Both the position numbers and the translations under genes were made by a program. This document shows positions 34,301 to 47,125 of a stretch of 64,000 nucleotides of DNA, piece after piece. Every line of letters starts with the position of its first letter. Within the stretch, counting starts at the first letter, position 1. The notes below the pieces were generated by a model. The model did not search any database. It saw only the letters and a program-made list of their open reading frames with translations, and was not told where the DNA came from. Origin of the DNA: Kappaphycus alvarezii (Eukaryota > Rhodophyta > Florideophyceae > Gigartinales > Solieriaceae). The stretch lies in the NCBI GenBank assembly GCA_002205965.3, contig NADL03000021.1:434001-498000 (forward strand), read 5' to 3'.

Positions 34301-37300
34301 CCTTGGTTTGGAGCTGCTTCTTCAACTCAGCAGCCTAAATCCAAGTTCAACCTAGAGTTGCTCGTGTCGGACAAGAAACGCACAGCCTTTTGCTGAAATC
34401 ACCGCTTATATGCAGATATGGTGAATGCATGCGGTTTGGACCTAGCGAAAAAATATTTTTAGTATGAAAATATCTTATTATTAGGCGGCTCAATACTGGA
34501 AATACGGGATGAGCCTGTCAAGTACCAGTAAAGCCTTCGAGGTACCACTTCTGGATAGCATAGGTTGGTCCGGTCTTGCGAGGAATAATTGATTCGGGTC
34601 CTTTACTGCAATTGTTTCGCGTCAAAGGGTGCATTAATCTCATATCATTACCGAGGAACGGTCTGGTCGAGGAATATGTTGGATGTCACTATTCACGTGG
34701 GATATAGGGATTTGAAGCCCGCTGATATTCTTGACTACAGCGTCGTTGATAATATTCAGTTCAAACTCCCTGTGGAGTATACTTTAATGCCAAGTTTAAC
34801 TTTTCTACTCGGAGCGACCCTGGTATGCTACGTATGACACGTAGGAATATCTATTTATTTTGCTCTTGAAACAAATATTCAACTATATTCCGTATCCCAC
34901 GTGAAATGGAATGTGCTGGAATTTGAATGGATATAAGCGACCAAAGCATGGAACTAGGGCGCTGATAGATGAGCCGAAGGGTTGTTCCGTCGATATTATG
35001 GTACCGGGCGCTATGCGGTTGACTAATTCGTTAAAATACTGCGCAATGAAGGAGGATTCTGAGCCTGTTGCAGCGCGTAATTGATAGTGTCACGCCCCTT
35101 CGCCCCTTTCATGTATAATTTCTTAAACAAATTGACCCTGAGAGATCAGCACACCTTTACGAGTTATTTTGGACTACGGCTTCCAATATATGCGATACTC
35201 TCATGAAGCTGTAGTATGGGGCTCATGCCCAAAAAGTATATACTGTACACGTTGATTATCCCTACGTTTGAGTGATGTTGACCTCAACTTGGGGTTTATA
35301 TAAACGATTTGAGTTGAGTTTCCGCGAGAAAAGTCAGCAAGCCGTATTCTAGTCTGGATCTTTTTAGACTGAAATTATCTAAATAAGTGAATATAGAAAC
35401 TAGAACTTGAAGATGGAATGCAATATATAGTGGAACAAACTTGAGCACGGTATGTGTTCCAGTGATAGCTTGAGGCGTGCAGACGGAGGGGTACGAGTAG
35501 ACTTAGGTTGCACACAAACGAGAAAGAGATTGGGGCTTTTTTTGTTGAGATGCGAGAAAAAGTCCTTATTTGATATGGGAGAGGTGTAATTGCGATAAGA
35601 TTGCAGATTATGTAGAGGAGCGTCCGATTTTTGGCGAATATTTCAGTATATTTCAGTTTCTGTATCATCGTTTGTTAGTGGTTTGATTTTACTCGGCAAC
35701 TGAACGAAATAGTTTTTTTACTGATGGAAAATTTGAATAGCCCGTTTCTTATTAATAGTTATTCTCGCTTGCGAATGTTCAAAAAAGAGGACCTGAAACG
35801 CTGCTTTTTGTTATTAAGATTAAAGTCAGTATCTTACGACGTGTTTGGTGGTCAACAATGTAATGTTTGCAATTGGAAACGTACAGATCCACTTCCTACT
35901 CTCCATGTGATGACAAAGATCGCTCAAATTTTATAAAATGTGAACTAGTCTGTTAAAATCTTTCATTGCAGGGCTACATTTCAGAATAACAGTGTAAGCC
36001 ATGGTTAATTCCAATAATAATTATATATCATGATGTATATCGACCCGTTACCAGATTAAGAAGAGTTATAGAGGTTCAATACTGCCCTTTGTCAAAACAA
36101 CACTGATTATGTCCAAAAATTTATAAAACCATTAAATGAACAGATCATTTTCCAAACGTTGACTTCTCTGTACTATGAATCTTGTGCATTTCAATAAATT
36201 ATAGTTAAGGAATAAAAAAACTACAGCAGTAACCATAAAATAGCTAACGGAGGGAGCAGAATCTAAATATAAACGTATTATGAGGACGAAAAATCCTTGG
36301 GGTACAGCATGCACGAAGAAAAAGATGTAGATAAAAATATAAGATAATACGCAATAAAAATACCACGATTACACAAAAGAAAACGATGTTCAAGGAAATA
36401 TCTGACTTATCAATTAAACAATTATTTAATAAAGAAAAGAAAGGAGTAAAAAATTCATTTAAGCTTTTATCGAACAGTGGTGGAACCGAGAATAGTTATA
36501 TGAAGTACAAGAATCATGTCGAAAGAATGCAAGAAGAATAACAGTTGAATAAAAATTATGTATCAAACTGGTAAAATGTTTTTAACAGCTTTAAAAGACC
36601 CCCTTTGGCTGCAGCGAGGCATGCAAAACATGGTGTGTTATTGAATTCAATCAATTGCAGGAATTCAGAACAGATTCCTTTCCAAAGTTTACTGAAAACC
36701 ACTCGAATACATTTTGCTTAGTTTTATTACGTATGTAATGTGTTTTCGTTGCTGTCCTCTAACATTTTTCTCTGATATCAACTATCTGGTCAGTTTTATT
36801 TATGATTAAAAAACGCTAAAAAGGCTGAAGGGTTTTGCGCTGTTTTTAGTTTCGAGTGTGCTTGAAAAGGGATATACGGAGACTTGATGAACTGGAGATA
36901 TTAAACTAAATGAGCAAACTGGGATTAATCTGGTGGTTATGATGAGGTTTGAATCTTTTTGGCCCTTTTTAAAATCCTCGATAAAGACTTGTCATTTCCA
37001 TAAAGCTTACAAGACAAGTAATGGATGCAAATTATTTGCCCTCGGAACATTGTAATGATTTTTACTTGTTCGAATCACTTCATGCCCTTAAAGAGAGCAA
37101 TGAGATCTGGTTTCTTCCTTGTTCATTACGTAAAATTGGTAAGGGCTTGTACTGATGGATTTGCATTTTGTGCGGAACATTTATTCTCGGAATCGGTCAA
37201 ATATTCGTATTATCTAATTTACTTTGAAACTGCTACTATACTTACTTTTTAGGTTTCTCAAGCCGTTAAACTTATTGAGTTTCTGTTTTTGTTGATGATG

Positions 37301-37686
37301 TAACGTTTATCAACAGTTACAATTGTCTAGAGAGTATTGCGGGCGCTTGGCACCAGCACGAGATTTTATGTGAAAATTAAAACAATATTGCGGTGTGAAG
37401 CGTTAAATGAACATTCACCGGTGTATTGCAGTGTGAACAAAACTTGATTACTACGCGCATATTAAGCATTTTGTAGCGCAAAGCGCTCATTAATTGTTTT
37501 TAAATAATACTTGTACTGTGGATACATTGCACTACGCAGCTGTAGATGATAGAATTAATAAATCCAAATCATCTGCACTAGCTCAATATTCAACGCATTT
37601 GTGGATCGGACTAACAATGTCTCGGTTTCGACCAGTTTTATTGACTAAATAGCAAAGTTATAAGCTGAATCTGAAAACCTCACTTT
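31331..37686. other. Large AT-rich region without recognisable genes
   Basis: More than 6 kb of AT-rich, stop-rich DNA lies here. Frames such as 33913-34203 (-), 34029-34355 (+), 34589-34837 (+) and 37025-37252 (+) carry no motif I recognise. They might include heavily decayed transposon pieces. I see no RNA gene. Confidence 0.45.
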
Positions 37687-37872
37687 TCAAGGTGTCTGAA
37701 ATATATTTTTCTCCTACAAAAGAATTCCTCCGCATTGGCGAACAAGACCTTACCATGTCCCATGCACACAAGGAATGCGTTTCAAGGTGTCTGAAATATA
37801 TTTTCTCCTTTAAAAAATTCCTCCGCAGTGGCAAAAAAGAACTGGCCATGGGCTATGCGAACAGGGAATGCG
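37687..37872. repeat. Tandem duplication, about 93-bp period, abutting an LTR
   Basis: Two copies start CAAGGTGTCTGAAATATATT, then TCTCCT, AATTCCTCCGCA and TGGC, and end GGAATGCG. The second copy ends exactly at the target-site duplication of the neighbouring copia-like element, so the element inserted at the edge of, or inside, a former longer array. Confidence 0.75.
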
Positions 37873-38109
37873 TGTTGTGTGACCCTTAATACGAAGGCTC
37901 CAAGGAAGATGGCGCATGAAAAAGGATATAGAGATTACGGAGATAAGTAGAAGGACGTAAACTCGCTTTAGTGATCGTTTTTCTCCCAAACACGTTAATA
38001 GGGGAGGGAGGACATCTATTCCGTCAGAGAACAAGTACGGCGGCACTGTGTCCGACAAATCCACATTGCAATGGACTTTTGAGACATGGAAGCTGTAATG
38101 CTGCGCTCA
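37873..38109 (-). repeat. Element 2, 3' LTR
   Basis: Begins TGTTGTGTGACCC and ends near GCGCTCA on the plus strand. It aligns with 43659-43868 with many substitutions and indels. Confidence 0.65.
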
Positions 38110-38599
38110 AACCCCCCCTATTCGAACAATTTACGAGAATCAATCTCTGCAGACGCAGTCTCGAGTTTCGAGCTCGGGCCAAAAGATGCCCCACCCCAGA
38201 GTATCTGGTATAAACAGAACCACAAAAATTTTACTTCAGACGTGGGAAGCCCTCACGGGTTCGGGAACACGTGTCAGAAGCAACTGGTTTGCTGGTACTG
38301 TAATGCAGTCCTGGAAGTGAGTCAACCGACTTACTCGGGCTTGAGCGAAGTGGAATTGCTATCTGTGACCTAAGTACGCATATCTGTAGAAACGTTTACA
38401 TTCATCGATGCGAGGAGGAATAACATATTCTCGATACGGTAACCACTCCGAGCTCTCAAGAAGCGGGTTCTCAGCCAGGGGCAATAACCGGAATATTGCT
38501 GAGACAAATTAAGGTAAATTAACTTTTGCCCTTTTGCCCTTTTAAGCGTGATACGGCGATGCGTTTCTCTTGGCGACATTCAAAATCGGTACCTTTAGC

Positions 38600-40430
38600 C
38601 AAACAATCCATTAATCTACTTTGACGACGTGACAACCAGATGCAAGTAACGAACGTATGACAGTCTGCTTCATCGACTTTGTCAGGCCGCCAGCAAGATT
38701 ATGCGCCGCGTCGACGAGTCCGATATCTGAAAATTCCCTCTTGCGGACCCCTCTCTAGCAGCGCTAATATCAAGCATCAATCATTTTTCCGATGTCTTTG
38801 TTCCCTTAGATATCACATCGAAGAGATTTTTCTTATCCGTGTAGAGATTGAAATGGGTTATTTAATTTCGGATAAATCGAGTGAAGTTCTTCGGCCAGAG
38901 TGAATGAGGCATCGAACATACCGGCGAAAGCGATCAGCTCTATAGCAAGTGAAGATCGAACTTCGCGTCGCACCTTATAAAGGCGACAAAGTACTGGGAT
39001 TCATAAACCAGTAGCATCTTCGAGGAGCGCAATAAAGCCAAGTTGTGAAGTGAGATATTAATTTGAGCTGAATAACACATCAGAGTACCTGATTACACGC
39101 AGCGTATAGAGATCATGTTTCAGAAAAGAATTCGAAACACGATGATATTTTACGTGTTTAACGGAGCGTTTCGTCATTTTGATGATGTAACGGCGCTCTT
39201 TCTTGAATCTCTGAGCTGGGACCTGCGTAAAATACGAAACTTCGAATAAGTCATCGACCTGATGTGTGACAACCACATCAATTTCATCCGCAGCGACGCG
39301 AAGTCGAAGAATGTTGAATCATCAGACAACAAGGGTAGTCTGTCTGTCAACGTAACGGTAGTGTTACATCTCCAGTTGAGCATGACCACTAGCAGAGTGG
39401 CGCACATGGAACCCAGTAAACGTAAATGGCGCGTATTGATTGTCACCCATCCTGAACTTTTGGATGGAGAATTGCCGGCATCCTTGAACTTCTGATCACC
39501 GACACGAAGCATGTCGTCCACGTAGGTTCTTGAGAGAAAACGCAATATAAACTCTTGAGGAAGCCCATCAAATGTTGGATCTGAACGCAACAGATGCATG
39601 TTGAGGTCCGTTCGGTGGTGGTGATCGAGCGTCTCCCGCCATAGATCTCCTGCATCGCATAAAATGTATAGGGTTTCAGCAGTTTGAAGCACTGATCCGG
39701 TGATAACTCAAACTCAGGTGCAGGGGTTTTAATGTATGTCGCGCATATGGGTAGCTGCGGACTGAAAGTATGCCTGTGTCATATCAGAAGTCCAGACACC
39801 AAATCAATGAATCGGTGTTAAAACAAGGAGCAATCTTACTGAAGCTATCTGCATAGTCTGTGAAGTGTGAACCATCACATTCTTCTACTTGTCCCTGTGT
39901 CCTCCGATCATGTAATGCTATTTGAACTTGAACTCCCCGTCCTCGGTGGAATTAGTCGCTAGGACAAACTTGCTGAGCATAAAACTGCCATCTGGACGTA
40001 TGTTTCCCGTAAGATGACCTTAAAATTGCCACGGTAATATTCCCTTCACTTCTGCTCGGATCGCATCAGTAATCTCTTCGGACTAGCGCCAGGTGTCCTT
40101 TGAATCGAGCCCCTCGGTGCGGAAGACACCATAGTCGTCATGTTCGTCGAATAGCTCATATAAGCAGAGAGTGACCTCTGAAGATCCAAGAAGAAGTCCT
40201 CTGACAAGTCTTACGAGCTGCTATATTGTTTAACTTGTGTGACACCGAAAGGCTCGGGTGGTTCCGAAAATGCATGGTCGCTGACGTAGACAAGTCTTTT
40301 GTCACGATCTGTGGCGGTGACTGTAAAAGGTCCAATCCACTCTCCGATATGGTCAGTAATCAGTCTCTCTCCCCACACCAGCACGCGATCTCGGAATTCA
40401 AATGTTACGTCAGCTGCAAGGGAACTTAAT
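38600..40430 (-). pseudogene. Element 2 reverse transcriptase and RNase H, decayed
   Basis: Pieces in several frames read FVLATNSTEDGEFKFK, a YMIGGHRDK, HTSQTMQIASVRLLL, LCDAGDLWRETLDHHHRTDL, LSRTYVDDMLRVGD (catalytic YVDD), then FFDFASLRMKLMWLSH, YFTQVPAQRFKKERRYIIK, LGFIALLEDATGL, ELIAFAGMFD and LTKSMKQTVIRSLL. This is RT through RNase H to the polyprotein end. Confidence 0.75.
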
Positions 40431-40443
40431 GACGTAGCGGAAG

Positions 40444-41607
40444 TTACACGCGCAGGCCTGCCATCTCCTGCTGCATCGCACCTTGTGCCTCGGTGGCAAT
40501 CACACCGCGTGCCAGTAACGTGGCCCGTGGCAATGGTCGCTCACCGAAGACCTTCGTAGAGGGGTATTCACCAAAGACGAGTGCAGAGGGGGCGAGTACT
40601 TCGGGCCTAATTGTGTCATTGAGAGCCTTTATCGAGACGGAGAGTAGCACGGTATTGCTGAAGTTCGGGTAGACCTTGCGTAACTTGCGTAATGTGTTAC
40701 GCGAGGGATAGTGATATCGTTCACCAATCCAGAGAGCATTGCGTGACTCGATGCAAAATTTGGCGACGTCCACTCCTGACACACGACCGATCGAGACAAA
40801 CGAATCTTGGAATTATGATCCTAGATCGACTCGCATCCTGTTCGGTAGTCCAGTATACAAACTTGCTAAAAATTCGATAATGGATTACCGTACTGTTTTT
40901 GTTGACAAGTCAAGCAGGAATCGAGCGGCACAGAAACACATAAAATTTTCGGCGATGTGCAGAATTGGGCCCCCATCAATATACATGATGTACAACTTCA
41001 GGTCTCCTTGAATATCTCTCGCCTCCATCGTGACATGAAACCGACCAGGTCCATCTTGAATTCTTTTACAGGAGTCTCATGTCGCAGAGATTTCTTGTAA
41101 GGTCTTATAAGTGTCGCAGTTGAGGTCTTCCTGTCGTTTTCGTTTCAGTAATGCTTAAAAATAGGTAGCAGAAGGATGAGAGAATTTTACGTGGATCTTT
41201 CATAATTGTATCCTCGTGAAATACGTGAGTGTCGGGAAATTCATATAAACGTAAATATGCCCACTCGCGAGGTGTAATGGACATTCCATTCCAGCCGTCC
41301 AATCCTATCTGTTACTGGTATCATCGCCGTATTTGACAACAAAACGTTTCACAAGTCGGTGGGTGATAATTTTAAGCGTCAATGCATGTGTGAACATGTC
41401 ACTCAACCCAAGAAGCTCCGCAATATCGGAAGCAACAACCTTAGATTGTATGAAGATCGTTGGACTGCCGGGCGGAGTATGGAGAGGTATTTCAATTTGT
41501 ACAAGGGATTCAAATACTTCGTTACCGAACTTGAACCTCCTGAAGCTTTTACGAAGGCGCGGAGGTTGAGTACCATTGTAGGATAATATTCGACGTAGCT
41601 CTCTCAT
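40444..41607 (-). pseudogene. Element 2 protease and integrase, decayed
   Basis: The protease-like part (41305-41607) shows RFKFGNEVFESL, VQIEIPLHTPPGSP and a VASDIAELLGL motif. These match the K(Y/F)xFGxxxxxS...IPxPxPGG...DVVxxDVPLLLGLDxLD region of this group. The integrase C-terminal part (40444-40782) reads WIGERYHYPSRNTLRKLR, ALNDTIRPEVLAPSALVFG, with the typical GIGERYHxPLRxxxxK and NDTLGPEGLVPSALVFGE motifs. The core between them is broken by stops. Confidence 0.65.
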
Positions 41608-42166
41608 CCAATAATTGAATTAGGGTCACCGATATCGACGCAGAAACCGGGTCGCAAATGGCGACGTTTTCGTGAAATCTTACGAAGAGAGAAGTTAATC
41701 TACACTGCATCTAATTTTGTCTTATATTTCCAGAAAGGACCTAATCGTCGGGGTTGACTTGTGATGTGCAGAAGTCCAACCCGTACGGCGTCGTATCTTA
41801 GACACATTCGAGAGACGCCTTAAAAAAAACACTGAGCGAGATCTTCGTCCCAGTGTACCCTTACAATCCTTTTATCGGAATCTGATGGCTCCAAAGAAGC
41901 GCGGAAATGGTTGATAGCGTTAAAAATATCAATTTCCTCTAACGCGTCAAGCACATCTTTTGATGCAGCAAAAGAGTCACCAGTACTTTTTGATTGGCCT
42001 TAGGCATCAGTAGCGTGATATGCAGACTATGGATCTTATTGATCATACGAATCAGAGTCTGATTGCGGGTTTTACTGATCGACCGTGACAACAGCTGAAT
42101 GATGGAGTGAGAACGTTCTTGCAGTAGCTTGACTGCCAAGGTGTCCTTATCCAATTACATACTGCT

Positions 42167-43104
42167 TCATATTCTTGGTACGGTGGTAACTTGAGAAATG
42201 TCCATTTGATCTGCAGATGTGACAAAGCCGGGGCTTTCTGTTGCGGCTGATGGGGTTCTTATTGGATCGGTGCCTGTCAGTTTTGTTGCGTTCGTTAGTG
42301 TAACGGCGATCATAACGCGGAAGGCGATACTTCCGCGGCCTTTTACCACACTTTTGGAATAATTCGCAGTCAAGGGAAGTTCCCTTTACCGGTGCCTCTG
42401 AGCTTTCAAGATTATCAACATGTAGCTGCTCTCTGGGGGCAAAGATAAATCAATTATAGGAGTAGTTCGATGACATTATTTGGCTAATTTCCCTCTTAGC
42501 ACAGAGGTAGTCAAATAAGGCAAAAAGAAGGTACCTTATCTTATGCTGATCGGAATGGAATTCTTCCGGACATTGCGACCACAGCGGGCGGGTGAGTTGA
42601 ATGAGACAATCTAAAGCCACACTGTTATTCGTTGTTCCAGCTTCTTTCATAATTCGTGACAGAGTCACGCTTTCCGAGCTCTGACTTTTCCTCAAGTTGT
42701 CGGGCATCAGAGTCAAACTCGGTGTGAACATTTTTTGACTTTTTTATTGAAAGAAATTGAGGAAACGTCGTTCTTGGCGAAGAAAAATATCGCATAGAAC
42801 TGGTGAAGAGATTACTGAAAATCAGTACCTTCTGACGGTTTGGAAGTGACAACCAGATGAAGCACGACTCATAACCTCGGATATCATTTCCGATTTGACG
42901 TATCTAATGCGTCTCGGGGTCACGGTCACCACTGAATGTCGCATCTTTCAGCATTGACGCCACGGCTGTAACAGCCTTCGAGTCGGGGGGTGAACAAGAT
43001 ACTGGAACTACTGCGGCCTCTTGCATCAGGTTCGATATGTCCATCACCTGTGTCCCGTCCGGTAATTTTGCGATCACCAGGAGTGGGTACGTTGTGGCTG
43101 TCAC
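42167..43104 (-). pseudogene. Element 2 gag, decayed
   Basis: DATFSGDRDPETH at the minus-strand start corresponds to the FSG-D---CW-F---Y gag block of this group. Further on, a Cys/His segment near 42200-42250 (CHICRSNGHF) is the remains of a zinc knuckle. There are several frame changes and stops. Confidence 0.5.
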
Positions 43105-43658
43105 GAAGCTAGTCTTAACTCGCAGAGAATTGGTTTAAGATTCCGTTACTGTGACCTCCTTGGCTCTGCACAGGCGTAGCTGTCAGAGATAATAGGGTAT
43201 TGTAACGATTTAAGACAGACTTGACCATTTAACGAGCGCTACCAGGTTTAACTTCGGCAACAGAGGCCAACCAAACAAAAGCTCCTATGGTAAGAACTGA
43301 AGCGAAGCAAAATCAATCTAGGAAAGAACATCACCTGGCATGGGTAAACAGGCATAGTATTGAGCTACCCTTTTGAGCATTATAAGTGCATATAGTGGTT
43401 GCTTTAGAAACTGATCTGCGAATAAAACTTGTGGAGGAGGAAGTCTTATGCATATCATCATAAAGATATCGTCCTTATCGGATTCTGCTCCGATAGGGTT
43501 CATTTCGAGACTAATTTTAGCGGCCTGAATTGCCACGAAGTCTTTTCATCGATCATGTACTGCTCGTTAGACTTCAACAAACGCACGTGTTCATGTGGGT
43601 ATCCAATGAGCCACGAGTGTTTGCCATGACAACACGGTATAGAGTCGCGAATACGGAT

Positions 43659-43868
43659 TGACGCGCGACTCTTAGTACGACGGATCCCAGCCCGAAGTGC
43701 AGGTGAAAAAAGGATAGAAAGTTTACGGGGATACGTTTACTACTCGTGTTTCTCCCTAGCCCGATCAAAGGGGGGCCGCTGTTCCGTCAGAGAAGGCGGC
43801 GCTGTATCATGCACATCCACATTACAGTGGAATTGTGAGCATGGGCAGCTGTAATGCTGCCCCTAACA
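43659..43868 (-). repeat. Element 2, 5' LTR
   Basis: Begins TGACGCGCGACTC and ends CCCCTAACA. It is the partner of 37873-38109, and the shared CATCCACATT(A/G)CA and GCTGTAATGCTGC blocks are easy to see. Confidence 0.65.
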
Positions 43869-44336
43869 TGCGAAGGACCTACGGTCCTAATTTTTTTTAA
43901 AATAAGCTCAGTGCTGGATTAATGCTCAAGCGGTTAACTTTCCGCACGGTCTTACAGTACTGTGGACAGTACACGTGGAGTCGATTCTAGTGCAAAAAGG
44001 TCAGCGGGAATTACCAAACACCTACACAGTAAGCACTGTAAATGCAGATTAAATGCCAACAAGACTGTTCTGTTCAGCAGTGTTCATCTTCGTATTGTTA
44101 CTGCGGCGTCCGAATATCTCGGCATTACATATAATTGATTGGTTTTTCTAGAAAACGAACTGAATCCGCCTGATCTCGCGATATGGGCTAATTTGAATCG
44201 ACGTGCAAAGCGCTGTCTCCCGTGCCCTGGATGATATCAACAGCCTTTCTGAATCGTGGTTCAGAACAGATGCGATGATTCGCTCAAATCTGCTTCTAGC
44301 CTCAAGATGATCGTGAAGCACCGGCTGCTCATCGAA
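43869..44336. other. Intergenic 3' region of the lipase-like gene
   Basis: No gene is recognised. A palindrome-like CTTACAGTACTGTGGACAG lies at about 43951-43969. Confidence 0.4.
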
Positions 44337-45291
44337 CTAGCCCCCTTTCTCGTTCACAATCTTCTGTGCCCGCTCCTCGATCCAATCTCCAAACAAGTCC
44401 CAAATCTCCTCCCTGCCCTTCTCACCAACAAGTTATGCCACCTGCCCTCCGCCTTAACAATAGTCTTATCTTCTGATGCGGCTGCGTCATAAAACCTTTG
44501 GGCCGCATCTGGGTTTACCAGCGTGTCCAACTCTCCCGACACAGTCAAGAACGGCGTATGCACGTCCCCCACCTTCGCCTTCACATCCTTGTACACATTC
44601 AGAAACTCCCTCCCCACCCTGGCCCTCAACTTTTCCTTACAATTCAACGAATCCATATCAAACAACTGCTGCAGTTCCGCATCCGGACTATCTGGGAGCG
44701 TGACCAACTCCATAGTCGGGACTAGAGCACTTGTAACGCCTGACATTGCGGCCTGTATACGCCCTACTACCCCAAACATACCCTCCGGCGGCTCGGACGC
44801 CGCTGACGACACCGCCATTCCCTGAAACAAGTTGGGATTATCCCTGGTGGCCACAATGGACACTGTACCGCCCAAAGAATGTCCCACCAAATACAACGGG
44901 ATTCCGCGACTTGAATACTCCAACTTTTCATCAACCCGTTTCACATATGACACCAAATCATCCACAAGGGCTTGAAAGGAGGGAAAATATGCGCGTAGAC
45001 CGGTAGATGAGCCATGTCCCACATGATCATGGCCATGAACGGATATTTTCCGGATATTGAGTTGGCGGATGAAAGACGAGGCCGAAGACGAGTCGCCGTA
45101 GCAATGCAGGCGGTTCGGAGGATCGGAGCGCAGAAAATTGAAGCGGGTGTGGGAACGAAAGCCGTGCACGAGGAAGACGGCGGCGATGGGGTCGGTGCGT
45201 CACAAGGCCAGTGGTAGGTAGCAAGGGTCTCGCCGGGGATGGTGCTTGGGTAGGTGGATTGGGCGAAACCTAGCGGAGGGGCGTCGCTCAT
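44337..45291 (-). CDS. Monoacylglycerol-lipase-like alpha/beta hydrolase, frame-disrupted
   Basis: The predicted enzyme is a serine hydrolase of the MGL / lysophospholipase (Hydrolase_4) group, which releases a fatty acid from monoacylglycerol or a related ester. The ATG at 45291 (CCACCATG context) starts MSDAPPLGFAQS. After a slip near 45185 the frame reads VFLVHGFRSHTRF (oxyanion region), then HGHDHVGHGSSTG, YLVGHSLGGTVSI with the nucleophile Ser in GHSLGG, TVSGELDTLVNPDAA with the acid Asp, and EGRWHNLL with the catalytic His. A second slip near 44437 is needed to reach the natural end IWDLFGDWIEERAQ and the TAG at 44337-44339. Both slips are one missing base. Full length would be about 318 residues, normal for the family. 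No signal peptide or membrane helix is evident. Confidence 0.82.
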
Positions 45292-46970
45292 GGTGGTGGA
45301 TCTTGTGGCGGGTTGCTTGTGCGAATGACTTGAAGAGGGTGGTGGAGCGGGCGCTGTAGTGATATGGTTACAAGTGATGAAGGTGCGGCGCCATTTGTAC
45401 GCAGTCGGGCTGTTCCGCTCCCTGGGATGTGGAAGCTGGGCCTTCTTTTCGAGACATGGTACAGAAATTTGGTACGTGAAAGACTCAACTGTACGTTACT
45501 GTGAATTTCGCACGTGCACTGCAGGAACAGATACTACATACAGTAAACACCATGAACGGGATTCTCATTGCTCTTGTGTCCAATCTTGGCAATTTGTTTT
45601 GGGAATATTCCAAGTCAAGAGTTATGTCCAATAAGTACAGAGTATCGTCCAAAAGCTGTAAGTCTCGAAGAAACAAGCATGATCTGTAATGCAGTTCCAA
45701 CTACTGGCCAATCAATAGAAGCCACGTTGCATATTCGCGGCGTCTTCTCTTGAAAATGGCTGTAAGTTGTCGGTGTTTTCCTCCAGGATTCTGAAGGGTG
45801 AAGTCCAGGTCCTGCTCCAAACATGGCAATCTGCCCTTCCTGATTACACTACCACACACACGTACATGTACAGTATTTTAGGGTTTAGGGCTGAGATTGG
45901 TCACAGAGAGTGTCAATGATGCAGTAATATTAAAGCATTCCGTAACATTAGGTCTGCGCGCCAGTTAGATCTTGTCAAAGGACGAATCCTGCAGCCAGAA
46001 AAAGCTGCAGTACAGTACTGTACACCATCTGGTCTGGTGTTCCCCACTCGCTTGTCGGTATGCCATGGTTCGGCTAGCTATGTACTAGCGTCTCTTTCAA
46101 GTTTAGTAACCCGTAATCCATCGCACAACATTATTTCACGTCTACCCCCGACTGAAATGTAATGAATCTTCGTACAAAGCGAAAGAACGAATGTCCTCTT
46201 GGGGTCCATTATCTTCCTTTGACGAATTTAATTGACAGAATACTATACTAGTGTGAACACGTGTAATATGATTCCTTCTATGATGCTTTGGTGTCGTGTT
46301 ACCGCACACGTCGCACTTTCGCGATGTCATTTTAGTGTTTCTCCTTTTTTAGTAATATTTTTTGTCATATTGATGAATACGATTGCGCAACCTACTCGGG
46401 CTGCGAAAATATATAAAGGGTAAAGTGTTTTCCCAGTCTTCGTCGGGAGCGGAGGGGCAGAGAGAGAAAAGAAAAAAAAACAGGAAGCCACAGCAACAGA
46501 ATTTATCCCGGTCGTCGGGAATTGCTTACACGAACCGGTCGTCGGTGCTTATTACCCCAGTATTATCACATTCCGGAATGTGCATCTGGGGAACCACGCG
46601 AAGAGACCACAAAGAGACCAAAAAAAGGAAAGACAACTACCAAGTAGGGTTGACGTGCCAATTTGTCAGATAACTGGAACCGGTTCGGAAGACGACAGGT
46701 AGCTTGAATTAATCGGGAGTGGGTAGAACTTACCTACCACGCATTGCAGGGTCGGCCTTGGTGAATCCTTTGTTGTCTAGAATTTCAAGTTGTTTCGCGG
46801 GTGCCAGATAATTGTGTCTTTTGACATAGTACTGTCTACTCTCCTGTGTGGCTGCTTGGGAGACTAGTATTGTATTTACTGGCATCCAGCTGTTCAGTTT
46901 GACGCTGCTGAACACGCACTTTGGGAAAACCGGGTGAACTCCGCGTATCAACGGGGCGGCTTCTAAGACA
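45292..46970. promoter_or_regulatory. Upstream region of the lipase-like gene
   Basis: There is no gene. A palindrome cluster, GCAGTACAGTACTGTAC, is at 46007-46023. A TTTTAGGGTTTAGGG telobox-like motif is at about 45876-45890. A purine-rich tract is near 46450-46485. The last 250 bases may belong to the leader of the copia-like element that follows, but no LTR pair was found. Confidence 0.4.
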
Positions 46971-47125
46971 AGGTGTTACGTTGCAGGTTATTCAAAAGCG
47001 GCATCAATCGTCTAAAAATTCCTAGCTTCTGGTGGTTATTAAATTTCTTTTTATTTGCAACCATTCAACTACCAAGCAAAGTACAATTTCAAGAATCTCA
47101 TCTCCACCTTGGACAAAAAACAACG

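Larger units (their letters stand above)
37873..43868 (-). mobile_element. Old copia-like LTR retrotransposon (element 2)
   Basis: This is about 6.0 kb on the minus strand. Direct terminal repeats at 37873-38109 and 43659-43868 share ATTCCGTCAGAGAA-type, CATCCACATT and AGCTGTAATGCTGC blocks. ATGCG lies immediately left of the left LTR and recurs at 43868-43872, overlapping the last base of the right LTR, so the duplication is TGCG or ATGCG. The inside holds gag, protease, integrase, RT and RNase H in copia order, all with many stops. The style (DAGDLWRETLDHHHR, TYVDD) belongs to the CoDi/GalEa-type copia groups known from algae. It is far older than the element at 24671-29987. Confidence 0.8.
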
